From an uncultured Bacteroidales bacterium (GTDB lineage: Bacteria; Bacteroidota; Bacteroidia; Bacteroidales; Bacteroidaceae): a stretch of 55,689 nt of DNA. The stretch is taken from positions 1-55,689 of the forward strand of contig CACYQI010000013.1 of the NCBI GenBank assembly GCA_902776455.1, written 5' to 3'. A program made the translations under genes and the position numbers. Under the pieces are notes generated by a model that saw only the letters and a list, made by a program, of their open reading frames with translations, did no database searches and was not told where the DNA came from. Below are positions 15,639 to 24,926 of the stretch, piece after piece (within the stretch, counting starts at the first letter, position 1; every line of letters starts with the position of its first letter).

Positions 15639-16439
15639 ATGGAACATACAAAAGAAGAGAAGCTGCAGGCGTTTGGTCGCCTGCTCGACGTGATGGACGA
15701 ACTAAGGGAGAAGTGCCCTTGGGACCACAAGCAGACGAACGAAAGCCTGCGTCCCAACACGATAGAAGAAACGTTTGAGCTGTGCGATGCCCTGCTTGCG
15801 GACGACGTTCCGAACATCGAAAAGGAGCTGGGCGACGTGTTGCTCCACATCGTCTTCTACGCGAAAATCGGGAGCGAGAAGGGTCAGTTCGACATCGCCG
15901 ACGTTTGCAACAAGCTCTGCGACAAGCTCATCTTCCGCCACCCGCACGTCTATGGCGACGCTGTAGCGAAGACTGCGGGCGACGTCGTCAACGCGTGGGA
16001 GCAGATTAAGCAGAAGGAGAAGGACGGCAACAAGACGGTGCTCGGCGGCGTTCCCAAGTCGTTGCCGTCGCTCATCAAGGCCTATCGCATTCAGGACAAA
16101 GCCAGAGCCGTCGGTTTCGACTGGGAGAAGAAGGAAGACGTTTGGGACAAGGTGCGCGAAGAACTTGGCGAACTGGAGGCAGAACTGCGGCAGGAGGACA
16201 ACGCGGAGAAGCAGACAGCAGAGTTTGGCGACTTCCTGTTCAGCCTCATCAACGCGGCTCGTCTCTATCACATCAACCCCGATAATGCGTTGGAACACAC
16301 CAACCGGAAGTTCATCCGCCGCTTCAATTACGTGGAACAGAAGGCGAAAGAGCAGGGCCTCGAACTGAAGAACATGACGCTCGCCCAGATGGATGAACTT
16401 TGGAACGAGGCTAAGGCTTCGGAGCTGGGGGGGTCTTGA
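15639..16439 (+). CDS. mazG: MazG nucleoside triphosphate pyrophosphohydrolase
   Basis: The 266-residue enzyme is the two-domain MazG type. The N-terminal domain has RLLDVMDELREKCPWDHKQT and TIEETFELCDAL (the EExxE-type metal site) followed by KELGDVLLHIVFYAKIG. A second related domain carries VREELGELEAEL and EFGDFLFSLINAARLY. It hydrolyses non-canonical or excess NTPs to NMP and pyrophosphate. It converges with the GH97 gene, the gap being filled by a long TTAGAGG hairpin. Confidence 0.95.
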   Translation: MEHTKEEKLQAFGRLLDVMDELREKCPWDHKQTNESLRPNTIEETFELCDALLADDVPNIEKELGDVLLHIVFYAKIGSEKGQFDIADVCNKLCDKLIFRHPHVYGDAVAKTAGDVVNAWEQIKQKEKDGNKTVLGGVPKSLPSLIKAYRIQDKARAVGFDWEKKEDVWDKVREELGELEAELRQEDNAEKQTAEFGDFLFSLINAARLYHINPDNALEHTNRKFIRRFNYVEQKAKEQGLELKNMTLAQMDELWNEAKASELGGS

Positions 16440-16580
16440 GGTTAGGAGTTAGAGGTAAGTGGTTAGAGGTTAGAGGTTAGGGGTTAGAGGATAGCTTGGG
16501 AAGTTGAGGGGCCGAGGGTATTCTCTAACCCCTAACCTCTAACCACTTACCTCCAACATCCAGCCACTAATCTCTAACAT
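16437..16580. repeat. Long TTAGAGG hairpin element between convergent genes
   Basis: Arms of GGTTAGAGGTTAG words (16447-16503) pair with CTAACCTCTAACC words (16525-16575). The loop, read on the minus strand, is GAGAATACCCTCGG...CCCAAGCTATCCTCT, nearly the same loop as the elements at 25424-25532 and 35632-35745, which are in the opposite orientation. The right arm overlaps the last codons of the GH97 gene. It may serve as a bidirectional terminator here. Confidence 0.75.
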
Positions 16581-19161
16581 AGGCTATCTTCTTGCCTTCC
16601 GTGACGTAGAGGCCGTGATGCAATCTGCTCTTATCTGATACTCTGCGACCGCTGAGGTCAACAAGGTCTTTAGGGACTTTAAGGACTTTAGGGTCGTTAA
16701 GGACCTTAGGGACGTTAGGGTCGTTAGGGACTTTAAGGTCATTAAGGTCGTTAGGGACTTTAGGGTCGTTAAGGTCTTTAAGGTCGTTGATGCCGGTGGC
16801 TTCCTCGTCGGAGAGGACGGGATGGATGGTGATGCGGTCGAAGTTGGGCGCCCAGAGGTTGTCGAAGGACTGTATGGTGATGGTGTTTCGGCTGCCTTCG
16901 TTCAGAGTGATGGGTATCATTTTCCATCCCATTCCCTCGGGGTTCCACGAGCCGGTGCAGTCGCCGTTGTCTCGGAAGACGATGGTGTCGCCTATCTGCT
17001 GTTCGTTGACGAAGAGCTTGGCGGGTCGAGTGTCGCGCGTGATGTAGTAGATGGTGAGGATGTAGTCGCCGGAGTGGCTGGCTTTGACGCGGTTGAACTG
17101 GATTTTTCCTCCGTTGCCCAAGTCGCCGACGAAGCCGCCGCCAGAAGCGTGGAGCGACGTGTATTCCTTCCGTTGAGTGCTTCCTGTGAGGGTGTTCCCT
17201 GTGGCTTCTGCCTCGTAGGTGGTGCGTTCGAGGGGCACATCGAGGTTGTCGTCGGGCGAAATCTGCATGAGGAATCCGCCTTCGCTTATTTCCTTGAAGT
17301 TAAGAATCTTGTCCCTCGTCACCTGTCTTTTCTCGAACTTGAGGTCGCTGCGGCACGTTCCGTCGCGGTAGATGTAAGCGGTATAGACGGTTTCCTCGTC
17401 GAGGAAGTCGAGCTTGACGCGGCATGTACGCTCGTTTACGCTGATGCCCGAGACCCACCAGTCCGCGCCTTTTCGGCGTGCAACGGTAGCAAACTTCTGC
17501 GGGTCGCCTTCGAGGAGGAGGCTTTCGTCCCAGGCGGCCGGCAGTCGTTTCATAATGTCGCGACCGATGAAGTAACGCAGGTTTTCGGGACTCTCCGCTA
17601 TGTGTACGATGCCGCTCTCAAAGAGCGTGAGCAAGGCCATGTGGTGACCCATGCTCCGATGCGTCATGATGCTGCCTCTCCAGGTGGCGAAGTCGCCCGG
17701 AGTATAGTCCATCGCGCCCACCACATTGCGGGTGAAGAGGACGCCGAGGTGCTGCTGGGTGGTGTTTCTCTTTGAGTTCCAGAAGTTCTGCTCGCCGCCA
17801 TAGATGCCTTCTTGGGTCATAATGTGCGGATAGGTTCTGCGGAGGCCCGAGGGACGTGTGCAGCCGTGGAGGTTGACGAGCATGCGGTACTTTGCCGCCG
17901 CCTTGTAGAGGTTCTCTATGCGCATCATCGTCTCCTTCGAATCGTCCTCCCAGAAATCGACCTTGATGCCCTTGATGCCCCAGCTCTTCCACCTTCTCAA
18001 AGTGGCGTCCATATTGTCGTTCGAGAAGTCCTGACTATAGACGAGTCTGGAGTCGCCCCACAGGAGGCAATCGACGCCTGCCTGATTAGCCTCTTTGACG
18101 AAAGAGGGGAACCACGACGAACTCCATCCGGCATCGATGAGATAGTAGGGCCAACCCATGTCGGCCGACAGGCAGCAATGTGCCCATTCGCCTTCGCGAA
18201 GACCGCCATAAGCGTCCCTGACTTCGCCCTTCCCTCCGTCGGAACCGCCCCAGTACCAAGCAGCTACGCCGGGTTTAATCCACGAGAGGTCGGTGAGGCT
18301 CGTGGGAGGACAGAGGTTCTCGGTCATCGTGGTCTCGAAGATGGCTTTGAGGTCGCCGCATACGACCATGCGCCAAGGGGTCTGAGTGGGCAGGGAGCAG
18401 GAGATGCGATGCGGCTTGTCCTCGGCATAGTCCTTAGTGGCTCCGGTCCAACTGTAGGAGAACTCGCCCTGCGACTCTTCCGCTTTGGTGAGCGATGTGC
18501 AGAAGTAGCTGCGGCAGTCGGCTTCGGAGATGAGCAGATAGTCTGTGCCGTTAAAGACGAGCGTCGGGGAGTTGAAGCGGGCGTCGCCTGCCTGCCGGAG
18601 CGACTGCCAGTTGTAGGTCGTATAGAGACCCTCATAGGGATAGTTGGGGTCGTTGCCTCCCTTGTTGCCGAGGAAAGGGCAAGCGGTGACGGACTTCACG
18701 TCGGAGAGGCGGATGCGGCTTGCCTCGTCGGTAAGGATGGCGCTGGAGTGGCCCGCCTTCGGAAGGAAATAGCGGAAGGCAAAGCCGTCGTCGTAGAGGC
18801 GGAAATGCACTTCGAGCTTCCACGAGCTTTTAGCCACGACGAGACGGAGCGCGTGGTGATAGTCGCGCAGCTGGCTGCGTTTGCCCACGGGCAAGCTGTA
18901 GTGGTCGTCCACCGTATCGTTCTTCGCTTCCACCAGCTCCAACCCTTCGGTGAGGTCGGCCGTAGAGAGTTTCAGTCCGAGAGGCGACTCCGAGACGACA
19001 GTCCGCTCGTCGCGCGAGACGCTATAGGACAGCCGGCCGTCTGCCGACATGGTGACGATGGCCTTCAGCCGGCCGTCGGGAGAGGTGACTTGGTAGTCGT
19101 CGGCCCACAAGGCAACGGGGCACATCAGGATGGCACAAAGCCAGAGAAAACGTGTACGCAT
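16567..19161 (-). CDS. Secreted GH97 glycosidase with CBM-like and sorting-like C-terminal domains
   Basis: The 864-residue protein starts MRTRFLWLCAILMCPVALWA, a signal peptide (ten upstream in-frame residues rejected). The GH97 N-domain (YQVTSPDGRLKAIV) leads to a TIM-barrel with GIKGIKVDFWEDD (Asp402) and MTQEGIYGGE (Glu451). An Asp in KVDF plus a later Glu is the arrangement of retaining GH97 alpha-galactosidases rather than SusB-type inverters, so alpha-galactosidase is favoured. A carbohydrate-binding-like domain follows (YEAEATGNTL...WAPNFDRITIHP), then a repetitive linker (NDPKVPNDLNDLKVPNDP) encoded by a 9-bp tandem repeat, and a C-terminal DLSGRRV...HHGLYVTEGKKIAYV tail typical of secreted Prevotella proteins. 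It acts at the envelope on plant or host galactosides. Confidence 0.92.
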   Translation of the reverse strand: MRTRFLWLCAILMCPVALWADDYQVTSPDGRLKAIVTMSADGRLSYSVSRDERTVVSESPLGLKLSTADLTEGLELVEAKNDTVDDHYSLPVGKRSQLRDYHHALRLVVAKSSWKLEVHFRLYDDGFAFRYFLPKAGHSSAILTDEASRIRLSDVKSVTACPFLGNKGGNDPNYPYEGLYTTYNWQSLRQAGDARFNSPTLVFNGTDYLLISEADCRSYFCTSLTKAEESQGEFSYSWTGATKDYAEDKPHRISCSLPTQTPWRMVVCGDLKAIFETTMTENLCPPTSLTDLSWIKPGVAAWYWGGSDGGKGEVRDAYGGLREGEWAHCCLSADMGWPYYLIDAGWSSSWFPSFVKEANQAGVDCLLWGDSRLVYSQDFSNDNMDATLRRWKSWGIKGIKVDFWEDDSKETMMRIENLYKAAAKYRMLVNLHGCTRPSGLRRTYPHIMTQEGIYGGEQNFWNSKRNTTQQHLGVLFTRNVVGAMDYTPGDFATWRGSIMTHRSMGHHMALLTLFESGIVHIAESPENLRYFIGRDIMKRLPAAWDESLLLEGDPQKFATVARRKGADWWVSGISVNERTCRVKLDFLDEETVYTAYIYRDGTCRSDLKFEKRQVTRDKILNFKEISEGGFLMQISPDDNLDVPLERTTYEAEATGNTLTGSTQRKEYTSLHASGGGFVGDLGNGGKIQFNRVKASHSGDYILTIYYITRDTRPAKLFVNEQQIGDTIVFRDNGDCTGSWNPEGMGWKMIPITLNEGSRNTITIQSFDNLWAPNFDRITIHPVLSDEEATGINDLKDLNDPKVPNDLNDLKVPNDPNVPKVLNDPKVLKVPKDLVDLSGRRVSDKSRLHHGLYVTEGKKIAYVRD
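16663..16790 (-). repeat. In-frame 9-bp tandem repeat in the GH97 gene
   Basis: About fourteen imperfect copies of TTARGGWCN (plus-strand reading) encode the linker made of NDL, NDP and KVP triplets between the binding domain and the C-terminal tail. Copy-number change would alter linker length without a frameshift. Confidence 0.85.
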
Positions 19162-19188
19162 AGTCGTGTAAAGGAATGGTTCGTGCTG

Positions 19189-19196
19189 CAAAGATA
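19189..19196 (-). promoter_or_regulatory. Candidate -7 box for GH97
   Basis: On the minus strand this reads TATCTTTG, matching TAnnTTTG, 28 bases upstream of the start codon. The -33 region is not well conserved. Confidence 0.5.
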
Positions 19197-19299
19197 CGAA
19201 AAAAGTTGAAAAGAAGAAAATGTGGAAGGGAGAAAAAATTATTGCAGCCCAGAGAAAACCGTTTCCCTCTTTTTTTTAGGCACTTATACGTCGGCATTT

Positions 19300-19548
19300 T
19301 TGAAGAAAAACAGCTCACAGGGGATTACAAAAGTCTCGAAGAGACGAAAGACTACAGACGGGGGTGTTAACCCCCGACAAATGGACAATAACACGAGAAG
19401 TCCCGAAGGGACGACAGAGACAGAAGCAGTCTGATACCAGACAAGCTACATATTCTGTCACCCTTTCAGGGTTTAGTGGTGATAAAAACCCTGTACCGGG
19501 GGTTACACCCCCGTCTGTAGTCTCTCGCACCTTCGGTGCTAATTTTCC
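19300..19548 (-). repeat. Dispersed ~240-bp palindromic element, copy 1
   Basis: Ends carry ACAGACGGGGGTGTTAACCC and its near-complement GGGGGTTACACCCCCGTCTG; inside are AAGTCCCGAAGGGACGACAG and CCTTTCAGGG hairpins. Copies 2 (about 27755-27995) and 3 (about 34355-34610) share these landmarks and lie in the opposite orientation. It has no credible reading frame and could fold as one long RNA or DNA hairpin. Confidence 0.8.
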
Positions 19549-19796
19549 CGATATTCATTCTGACAGATTGCCTCCTTATCGTCCCATTCACTTACACTCT
19601 GCCTTTCGTCTGGTCGCTGAGAATGGCGCAGAAATGCCCAAACCGAGTCGAGGCCGAAAATATCGCATTCTCGCTCAGTTTTGCCAACGCGCTGTGTATG
19701 TTCAACTTGCGTTTTCCGTCGATTAATACAGCTCGGATTTAGGGTCGAAACAGGACAGAAAATAGGTGAATTAGGTGTGCTGAACGGCCCAAAACG
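19549..19796. other. Intergenic stretch with no recognisable gene
   Basis: About 250 bp between the palindromic element and the next ~22-bp array. The possible reading frames have no recognisable motifs or good starts. Confidence 0.5.
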
Positions 19797-19920
19797 ACGT
19801 GCCGAGTCGGTTTACACAGCAGGGAGAATCGGTCGATGCAACGTGGAGCATCGGCCTACACTCCACGGAGCATCGGCTCACACTCCACGGAGCATCGACC
19901 CAAGCCCCACGTCAATCGGC
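19797..19920. repeat. CTCCACGGAG array (~22-bp units) before the MG2 protein
   Basis: Units include AACGTGGAGCATCGGCCTAC, CTCCACGGAGCATCGGCTCA and CTCCACGGAGCATCGACCCA with ~22-bp spacing, flanked by degenerate forms (ACGTGCCGAGTCGG, CCCCACGTCAATCGG). The run up to 20070 holds no gene. Confidence 0.8.
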
Positions 19921-20072
19921 CTTTTGCGGCACGTTTTTCTCTATTTTGCTCCGAAAGGCATCGGTTTTCAAAGTAGCATAATGCAAGGGAAAAGCCCTGT
20001 TTGGCGGCAATTTGTAAGCGAGGCTTATGCCTCGCTCGCGGTGGGGGGAGGGGGATTTTTGGCTTGGGGGAT

Positions 20073-20103
20073 TTTGATTTCTGCGAAATAAGTTGTAACT
20101 TTG
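20073..20103 (+). promoter_or_regulatory. Bacteroidota promoter for the MG2/TonB-plug-like protein
   Basis: TTTG (20073-20076), a 19-bp spacer and TAACTTTG (20096-20103) lie 24 bases before the start codon, so the leader is short. Confidence 0.75.
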
Positions 20104-20126
20104 TGGCAGATTTAAGGACCGACACC

Positions 20127-23078
20127 ATGAAAACCTGCCTTCTTGCCCTCTGCCTGCCCATGCTGATGCATGCTGAGGAATCGGCGCTCGAGAAGCTCTC
20201 GAAGCGGCAGGCATCCTTTGGCCGGACCATTCCGCAGGAGAAGGTGTTCGTCCACATGGACAACACCAGCTACCAACTTGGCGATACCATCTGGTTCGCG
20301 GCCTATCTCAGGCGGACCGATACAGACAGGCCTTCCGACGTGAGCGGCGTGCTCTATGTGGAGCTTTACGGGCAGGAAGGCTACATGATAGAGCGCAAGC
20401 TCATCCAGATGAACGAGGGGCGAGGCTCTGGATTCTTTGCCTTAAACAAGTACATACAATACGCTGGATTCTATGAGATTAGGGCTTACACCCGTTGGCA
20501 GCTCAACTGGGGACGCTTCGAGCGCAAGCATACCGAAAAGATTAAAGAATGGTTTCCGAGCAAACGGCAGGAGTGGGAGTATTTTCGCGACTACGAGAAG
20601 CTCTACAGCCGCGTGTTTCCCGTCTATGACAAGCCCATCGAACCCGGCGAATACACGCACGACATGACCCTTCGCGCCATGCGTCGGCTCTACAAGGAAC
20701 AGCCCGGAGAGAGCAACCTGAAGCTGTCTCTCTATCCCGAAGGCGGCAACCTCGTGGAAGGTCTGCCTTGCCGAGTGGCGTTCGAAGCAACCTTCGCCGA
20801 CGGCGAATGGGCGGAGGGCTGGCTCCACTTCGACGGCGATTCAGTCCCGACACAGCATCGGGGGCGCGGACGCTTCGAGGTGGTTCCGCAGAAAGGACAG
20901 GAGAGGGAAGTCGTCTTCGTCAGCAAGGACGGCCAGCAAGTCAAGGCGAAACTGCCCAAGCCGGAGCCGACGGGCGTCGCCCTGAAAGTGGAACAGACCG
21001 ACAGCGGCTGGGTGGCACAGATCCGACATACAGCCGATTTGCCTGCCGACAGCTTAGGCGTGAGCTTGATGAGCGAAGGCAAATTAGTGAAGAGTGAAGA
21101 GTTAAGAGTGAAGAATAAAAGCAACCATTTAGCGGACAAAAGTAATTCTGATTCTTCACTCTTCACTCTTCGTTCTTCACTCAGCAAGGCTGGCGTCTAT
21201 CAGCTTACCGTCTTCGACTCGCAAGGCCGCGTCTTTGCCGACCGCCTCTTCTTCAATCGGGGCGAAGAGGACTTGAAGCCGACCCTCAGCATCGAGGGCC
21301 TGAAGGAAGAGTTCCAGCCTTACGAACAGGTCACACTTAAGATTCATGCGTCAAAAGGCCAGTCGAATGTGTCGATGACGGTAAGGGACGACGACCATCG
21401 CGACTGCCTCTACGACGACTCCAACATCCTGACTGAAATGCTTTTGGCAAGCGAGATACGCGGCTTCGTGCCCCAACCCGGCTGGTTCTTCGAGGAGGAC
21501 GACTCGCTGCATCGTGCCGCCCTCGACCTCTTGATGATGACCCAAGGCTGGCGCCGCTTCGACTGGCGAAGCATGGCGGTGGCAGGAGCGTGGGACATCA
21601 CACAGCCTGCCGAGCGGGCTCCCATCCTGATTGGCAACACCTACAAGAATGTCCGCACCGATTTCGTCAAAGGCGAAGGGGAAGACGACGGGCGGGAGAA
21701 TGCCGACGACTACCTCTTCAGCGACGACGGAAAGAACCCTCATGACGGCGGTCGCTACGAGACCCGGCCGATGGACCTGCCCGACCTCTTCGGCAAAGGC
21801 AGGAGCAAGTCGCGGGAAGAAAAGGCCTACGACAAAGCAGTCAACACGAAGAACCAGAAGAAAGAGAGGGAACTGAAGGTGCATGCCGAGATTGTGGCAC
21901 TCGATGCAGAAACCTCTTTCGTAGGAGAAAGCGAGACGTACAGGAAAGGATTCCGCATCCAGTTGCCCCCATTCTATGGCCATGCTATCGTCTTCATCAG
22001 CGTGGCCGACACGACAAAATGGAAAGGAGGCAAGCCCTACACATGGATACAGGCCGAACCCGACAACTTGGAAACGGACTACATGTACTTGCCCGCAAAC
22101 CGAAAGCTAAGGCAAAAGATATTCGTAGAGCCTGCCGACTACCTCGCCCGCATCAGCTGGCCCTACCCGCGCTTCGTGAATCCCTACAATCACTATCAGG
22201 TTCACCTTGCCCCCACACCTCAGCAGAAGAGCCCGGATGGCGAGTGGAAAAGGCTGGACGACGAGACCATCATGAGCGAAGTGACGGTAAGAGCCAAGCG
22301 ACGGGGCTTGAACAAGTTCGACGACACCTGGCCCATCCTTGCCATCGACGCAGAGGATGCCAACAACATATCGCAGGACGTCGGCCTGGGATTCATGCAG
22401 GTCTTGACGGCTGACTTTGGCGTCGGCGTGATAGACAGAACGATTGGCGAAGGACAAGAGCCTACCTTCGAAACACGTTACGGCTTCGGACAAACGCGTA
22501 GGATGCTGATGGACAAGGAGATTCCCAAAGACTCCATCTATGCCAGAAAGTATCTCAACTCCGGCTCCTTCAAGCTTACGGGGCCTTCCTCGAATGCTTC
22601 GGCAAGCGCTATCGGCAAGAACGGCTTCGGTTCCGACGCTCACTTCCAGCTCTCGCCGGGCGAGTCGATGGAGTACAAAGGCACAGGCGTGTGGGACATG
22701 TACGTGCTCTACTCCGACTACAGCCCTCGGCTGTATGGCAACGACATGTATTACGGCAGCAACGAACCAAAGACGAAGATGGTGATGTACCCTTTTCCCG
22801 ACGGCTCCCGCCGCATGACCTATCGCGACCGTCGCTATGTGATTGAGGGCTTTGCCTATCCGGCAGAGTTCTATTCGCCCGACTACAGCAGGCAAGTCCC
22901 CTCGGAAGAAAAGAAGGATTACCGTCGTACACTCTATTGGAACCCCTGCCTCAAGCTGAACGATGAAGGCCAGGGAGAAGTCACTTTCTACAACAACTCT
23001 CGCTCCACAAAACTCTCCGTCGATGCCCAAGGAATGGCTTCCGACGGGACATTACTCTGGAACGAGACCGCAAAATAG
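20127..23078 (+). CDS. Large envelope protein with MG2-like and TonB-plug-like regions
   Basis: The 983-residue protein starts MKTCLLALCLPMLMHAEESA, a signal peptide; in-frame codons before ATG 20127 lie upstream of the promoter and are rejected. The first half has the alpha-2-macroglobulin MG2 look (VFVHMDNTSYQLGDTIWFAAYL, GFYEIRAYTRW), then beta-sandwich repeats (GVYQLTVFDSQGRVFADRLFF). The later part (MSEVTVRAKRRG, then a plug-like stretch) resembles TonB-dependent-receptor plug proteins of Bacteroidota without a beta-barrel. An insert around KLVKSEELRVKNKS...DSSLFTLRSSLSKAG is translated from an intergenic repeat family. It is monocistronic. Function is uncertain: possibly outer-membrane assembly, adhesion or protease-inhibition. 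Confidence 0.8.
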   Translation: MKTCLLALCLPMLMHAEESALEKLSKRQASFGRTIPQEKVFVHMDNTSYQLGDTIWFAAYLRRTDTDRPSDVSGVLYVELYGQEGYMIERKLIQMNEGRGSGFFALNKYIQYAGFYEIRAYTRWQLNWGRFERKHTEKIKEWFPSKRQEWEYFRDYEKLYSRVFPVYDKPIEPGEYTHDMTLRAMRRLYKEQPGESNLKLSLYPEGGNLVEGLPCRVAFEATFADGEWAEGWLHFDGDSVPTQHRGRGRFEVVPQKGQEREVVFVSKDGQQVKAKLPKPEPTGVALKVEQTDSGWVAQIRHTADLPADSLGVSLMSEGKLVKSEELRVKNKSNHLADKSNSDSSLFTLRSSLSKAGVYQLTVFDSQGRVFADRLFFNRGEEDLKPTLSIEGLKEEFQPYEQVTLKIHASKGQSNVSMTVRDDDHRDCLYDDSNILTEMLLASEIRGFVPQPGWFFEEDDSLHRAALDLLMMTQGWRRFDWRSMAVAGAWDITQPAERAPILIGNTYKNVRTDFVKGEGEDDGRENADDYLFSDDGKNPHDGGRYETRPMDLPDLFGKGRSKSREEKAYDKAVNTKNQKKERELKVHAEIVALDAETSFVGESETYRKGFRIQLPPFYGHAIVFISVADTTKWKGGKPYTWIQAEPDNLETDYMYLPANRKLRQKIFVEPADYLARISWPYPRFVNPYNHYQVHLAPTPQQKSPDGEWKRLDDETIMSEVTVRAKRRGLNKFDDTWPILAIDAEDANNISQDVGLGFMQVLTADFGVGVIDRTIGEGQEPTFETRYGFGQTRRMLMDKEIPKDSIYARKYLNSGSFKLTGPSSNASASAIGKNGFGSDAHFQLSPGESMEYKGTGVWDMYVLYSDYSPRLYGNDMYYGSNEPKTKMVMYPFPDGSRRMTYRDRRYVIEGFAYPAEFYSPDYSRQVPSEEKKDYRRTLYWNPCLKLNDEGQGEVTFYNNSRSTKLSVDAQGMASDGTLLWNETAK
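21088..21184 (+). repeat. Intergenic hairpin repeat captured in frame in the MG2 protein
   Basis: GTGAAGAGTGAAGAGTTAAG words on the left are complementary to TTCACTCTTCACTCTTCG words on the right, around a ~45-bp centre, all in frame. The same words occur between genes at 10777-10805 and 53710-53750 and in the PD40 gene at 50290-50370. Confidence 0.75.
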
Positions 23079-23125
23079 CCCTTATATATAATATAATGTA
23101 TAGTTAGACGAAAAAATATGCCTTC

Positions 23126-23160
23126 TTTGGAACAAGCTATCGTATTTTTTTGTACCTTTG
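23126..23160 (+). promoter_or_regulatory. Promoter of the methylmalonyl-CoA decarboxylase operon
   Basis: TACCTTTG at 23153-23160 is an exact -7 match; TTTG at 23126-23129 is the best -33, with a slightly long (23-bp) spacer. The ~195-base leader ends in AAATAGTAAATCGTAAAT-type repeats. Confidence 0.6.
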
Positions 23161-23272
23161 CAGGCAATTTGGAAAAAGGAGAATCAAAAGTTGATAGTTG
23201 AATGATGAAAAAGAGGTGAGCTGCGAGCGGCCAGAAGTCAGAGGAAACAAACAGCAAATTGCAAACCATCAT

Positions 23273-23352
23273 ATAGTAAATCGTAAATCTTTAAATAGTA
23301 AATTGTAAATCTTTAAATAGTAAATTGTAAATCGTCAAATAGTAAATCAACA
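23273..23352. repeat. AAATAGTAAATTGTAAATC tandem repeat leader of mmdA
   Basis: Three to four copies of AGTAAATTGTAAATCTTTAA-like units run up to AATCAACAAG before the mmdA ATG. The queC leader (9960-10009) is made of the same words and also ends in AAACAAG, so this family supplies the ribosome-loading region of two unrelated genes. Confidence 0.7.
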
Positions 23353-23354
23353 AG

Positions 23355-24926
23355 ATGAGTACACAAACAGAAAAGATTAAGGAGCTGATGGAGCTCCGCG
23401 CCAAAGCCCGCATGGGCGGCGGCGAAAAAGCTATCGAGAAGCAGCACGAGAAGGGCAAGTTCACGGCTCGCGAACGCATCAACATGCTGCTCGACGAAGG
23501 TAGCTTCGAGGAAATGGACATGTTCGTCAAGCATCGCTGCACGAACTTCGGCATGGAAAAGAAGCAGTATCTGGGCGACGGCGTAGTGACCGGTAGTGGC
23601 ACAATCGGTGGTCGCTTGGTCTATGTCTTCGCACAGGACTTCACCGTTTCAGCAGGTTCGCTCTCCGAAATGCTGGCAAGCAAGATTTGCAAGGTGATGG
23701 ACATCGCCATGAAGGTAGGCGCTCCCGTCATCGGCCTCAACGACTCCGGCGGCGCTCGTCTGCAGGAAGGCATCAACGCCCTTGCAGGCTATGCCGAAAT
23801 CTTCCAGCGTAACATCATGTCGTCGGGCGTTATTCCTCAGATTAGTGCCATTATGGGCCCCTGTGCCGGCGGTGCTGTCTATAGCCCCGCGCTTACTGAC
23901 TTCACCTTCATGGTAGAGGGCAGCAGCTATATGTTCCTGACAGGTCCCGGCCCCGTCAAGGCCGTCTTGGGCGAAGTCGTTACACAGGAACAGCTGGGCG
24001 GCGCAAGCGTACATGCCACAAAGAGCGGCGTAACGCACTTCACAGCCAAGAACGAAGAGGAGTGCATCGCTATGATCAAGCAGCTCTTCTCCTACATTCC
24101 GCAGAACAATCTTGAGAAGACTCCCCGCGTGACCTGCACAGATCCCATCGATCGCATGGAGGACTACCTCAACGACATCATTCCCGACAACCCCAACATG
24201 CCTTACGACATGTATCAGGTGATTGCAGGCATCGTGGATAATGGCGAGTTCTTCGAGGTTCAGCCAAACTTCGCAAAGAACATTATCGTGGGCTTCGCTC
24301 GCTTCAACGGCCAGAGTGTCGGCATCGTAGCCAACCAGCCGAAGCAGCTTGCAGGTGTGCTCGATTGCAACTCAAGCCGTAAGGGCGCCCGCTTCGTCCG
24401 TTTCTGCGACGCTTTCAACATTCCTATCGTAACGCTCGTGGACGTCCCCGGATTCCTTCCCGGCACAGGTCAGGAGTACAACGCCGTCATCCTGCATGGC
24501 GCCAAGTTGCTCTATGCTTACGGAGAGGCTACTATTCCCAAAGTGACCGTGACGCTCCGCAAGAGCTATGGTGGCAGCCACATCGTGATGAGCTGTAAGC
24601 AGCTTCGTGGCGACCTGAACTATGCTTGGCCTTCAAGCGAGATTGCTGTCATGGGCGCAAGCGGTGCAGCCAGCGTGCTCTATGCCAAGGAAGCCAAGGC
24701 CCTGAAGGAAGAAGGCAAAGCGGAAGAGGCAAAGGCCTACATCGCAGAGAAGGAGAAGGAGTACGAAAACCTCTTCGCCAATCCCTATCAGGCAGCCAAG
24801 TACGGCTACATCGACGACGTCATCGAACCGCGCAACACACGCTTCCGTATCATCCGCGCCCTGGCACAGCTCGAGAACAAGAAACTCACTAATCCCGCCA
24901 AGAAGCACGGCAACATTCCTCTGTAA
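23355..24926 (+). CDS. mmdA: Methylmalonyl-CoA decarboxylase alpha subunit (carboxyltransferase)
   Basis: The 523-residue protein is an acyl-CoA carboxyltransferase: KIKELMELRAKARMGGGEKA, TARERINMLLDEGSFEEMDM, NDSGGARLQEGINALAGYAE, PQISAIMGPCAGGAVYSPAL, GPGPVKAVLGE and TLVDVPGFLPGTGQE. Together with the downstream oadG-, BCCP- and beta-like genes it forms the Na+-translocating methylmalonyl-CoA decarboxylase rather than a biotin-dependent carboxylase with a biotin carboxylase partner. It moves CO2 from methylmalonyl-CoA to the biotin carrier, yielding propionyl-CoA, part of the succinate-propionate fermentation. It acts at the inner face of the membrane. First gene of a four-gene operon. Confidence 0.95.
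   Translation: MSTQTEKIKELMELRAKARMGGGEKAIEKQHEKGKFTARERINMLLDEGSFEEMDMFVKHRCTNFGMEKKQYLGDGVVTGSGTIGGRLVYVFAQDFTVSAGSLSEMLASKICKVMDIAMKVGAPVIGLNDSGGARLQEGINALAGYAEIFQRNIMSSGVIPQISAIMGPCAGGAVYSPALTDFTFMVEGSSYMFLTGPGPVKAVLGEVVTQEQLGGASVHATKSGVTHFTAKNEEECIAMIKQLFSYIPQNNLEKTPRVTCTDPIDRMEDYLNDIIPDNPNMPYDMYQVIAGIVDNGEFFEVQPNFAKNIIVGFARFNGQSVGIVANQPKQLAGVLDCNSSRKGARFVRFCDAFNIPIVTLVDVPGFLPGTGQEYNAVILHGAKLLYAYGEATIPKVTVTLRKSYGGSHIVMSCKQLRGDLNYAWPSSEIAVMGASGAASVLYAKEAKALKEEGKAEEAKAYIAEKEKEYENLFANPYQAAKYGYIDDVIEPRNTRFRIIRALAQLENKKLTNPAKKHGNIPL

Noticed and set aside
17812-19209. Long plus-strand open frame (465 codons) opposite GH97
   Set aside because: It is the mirror of a clear GH97 gene, has no recognisable motif and runs across the gene's start. 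Similar mirrors opposite pgi (13142-14251), hisS (42005-43231) and the primase (4277-5395) were dropped for the same reason.
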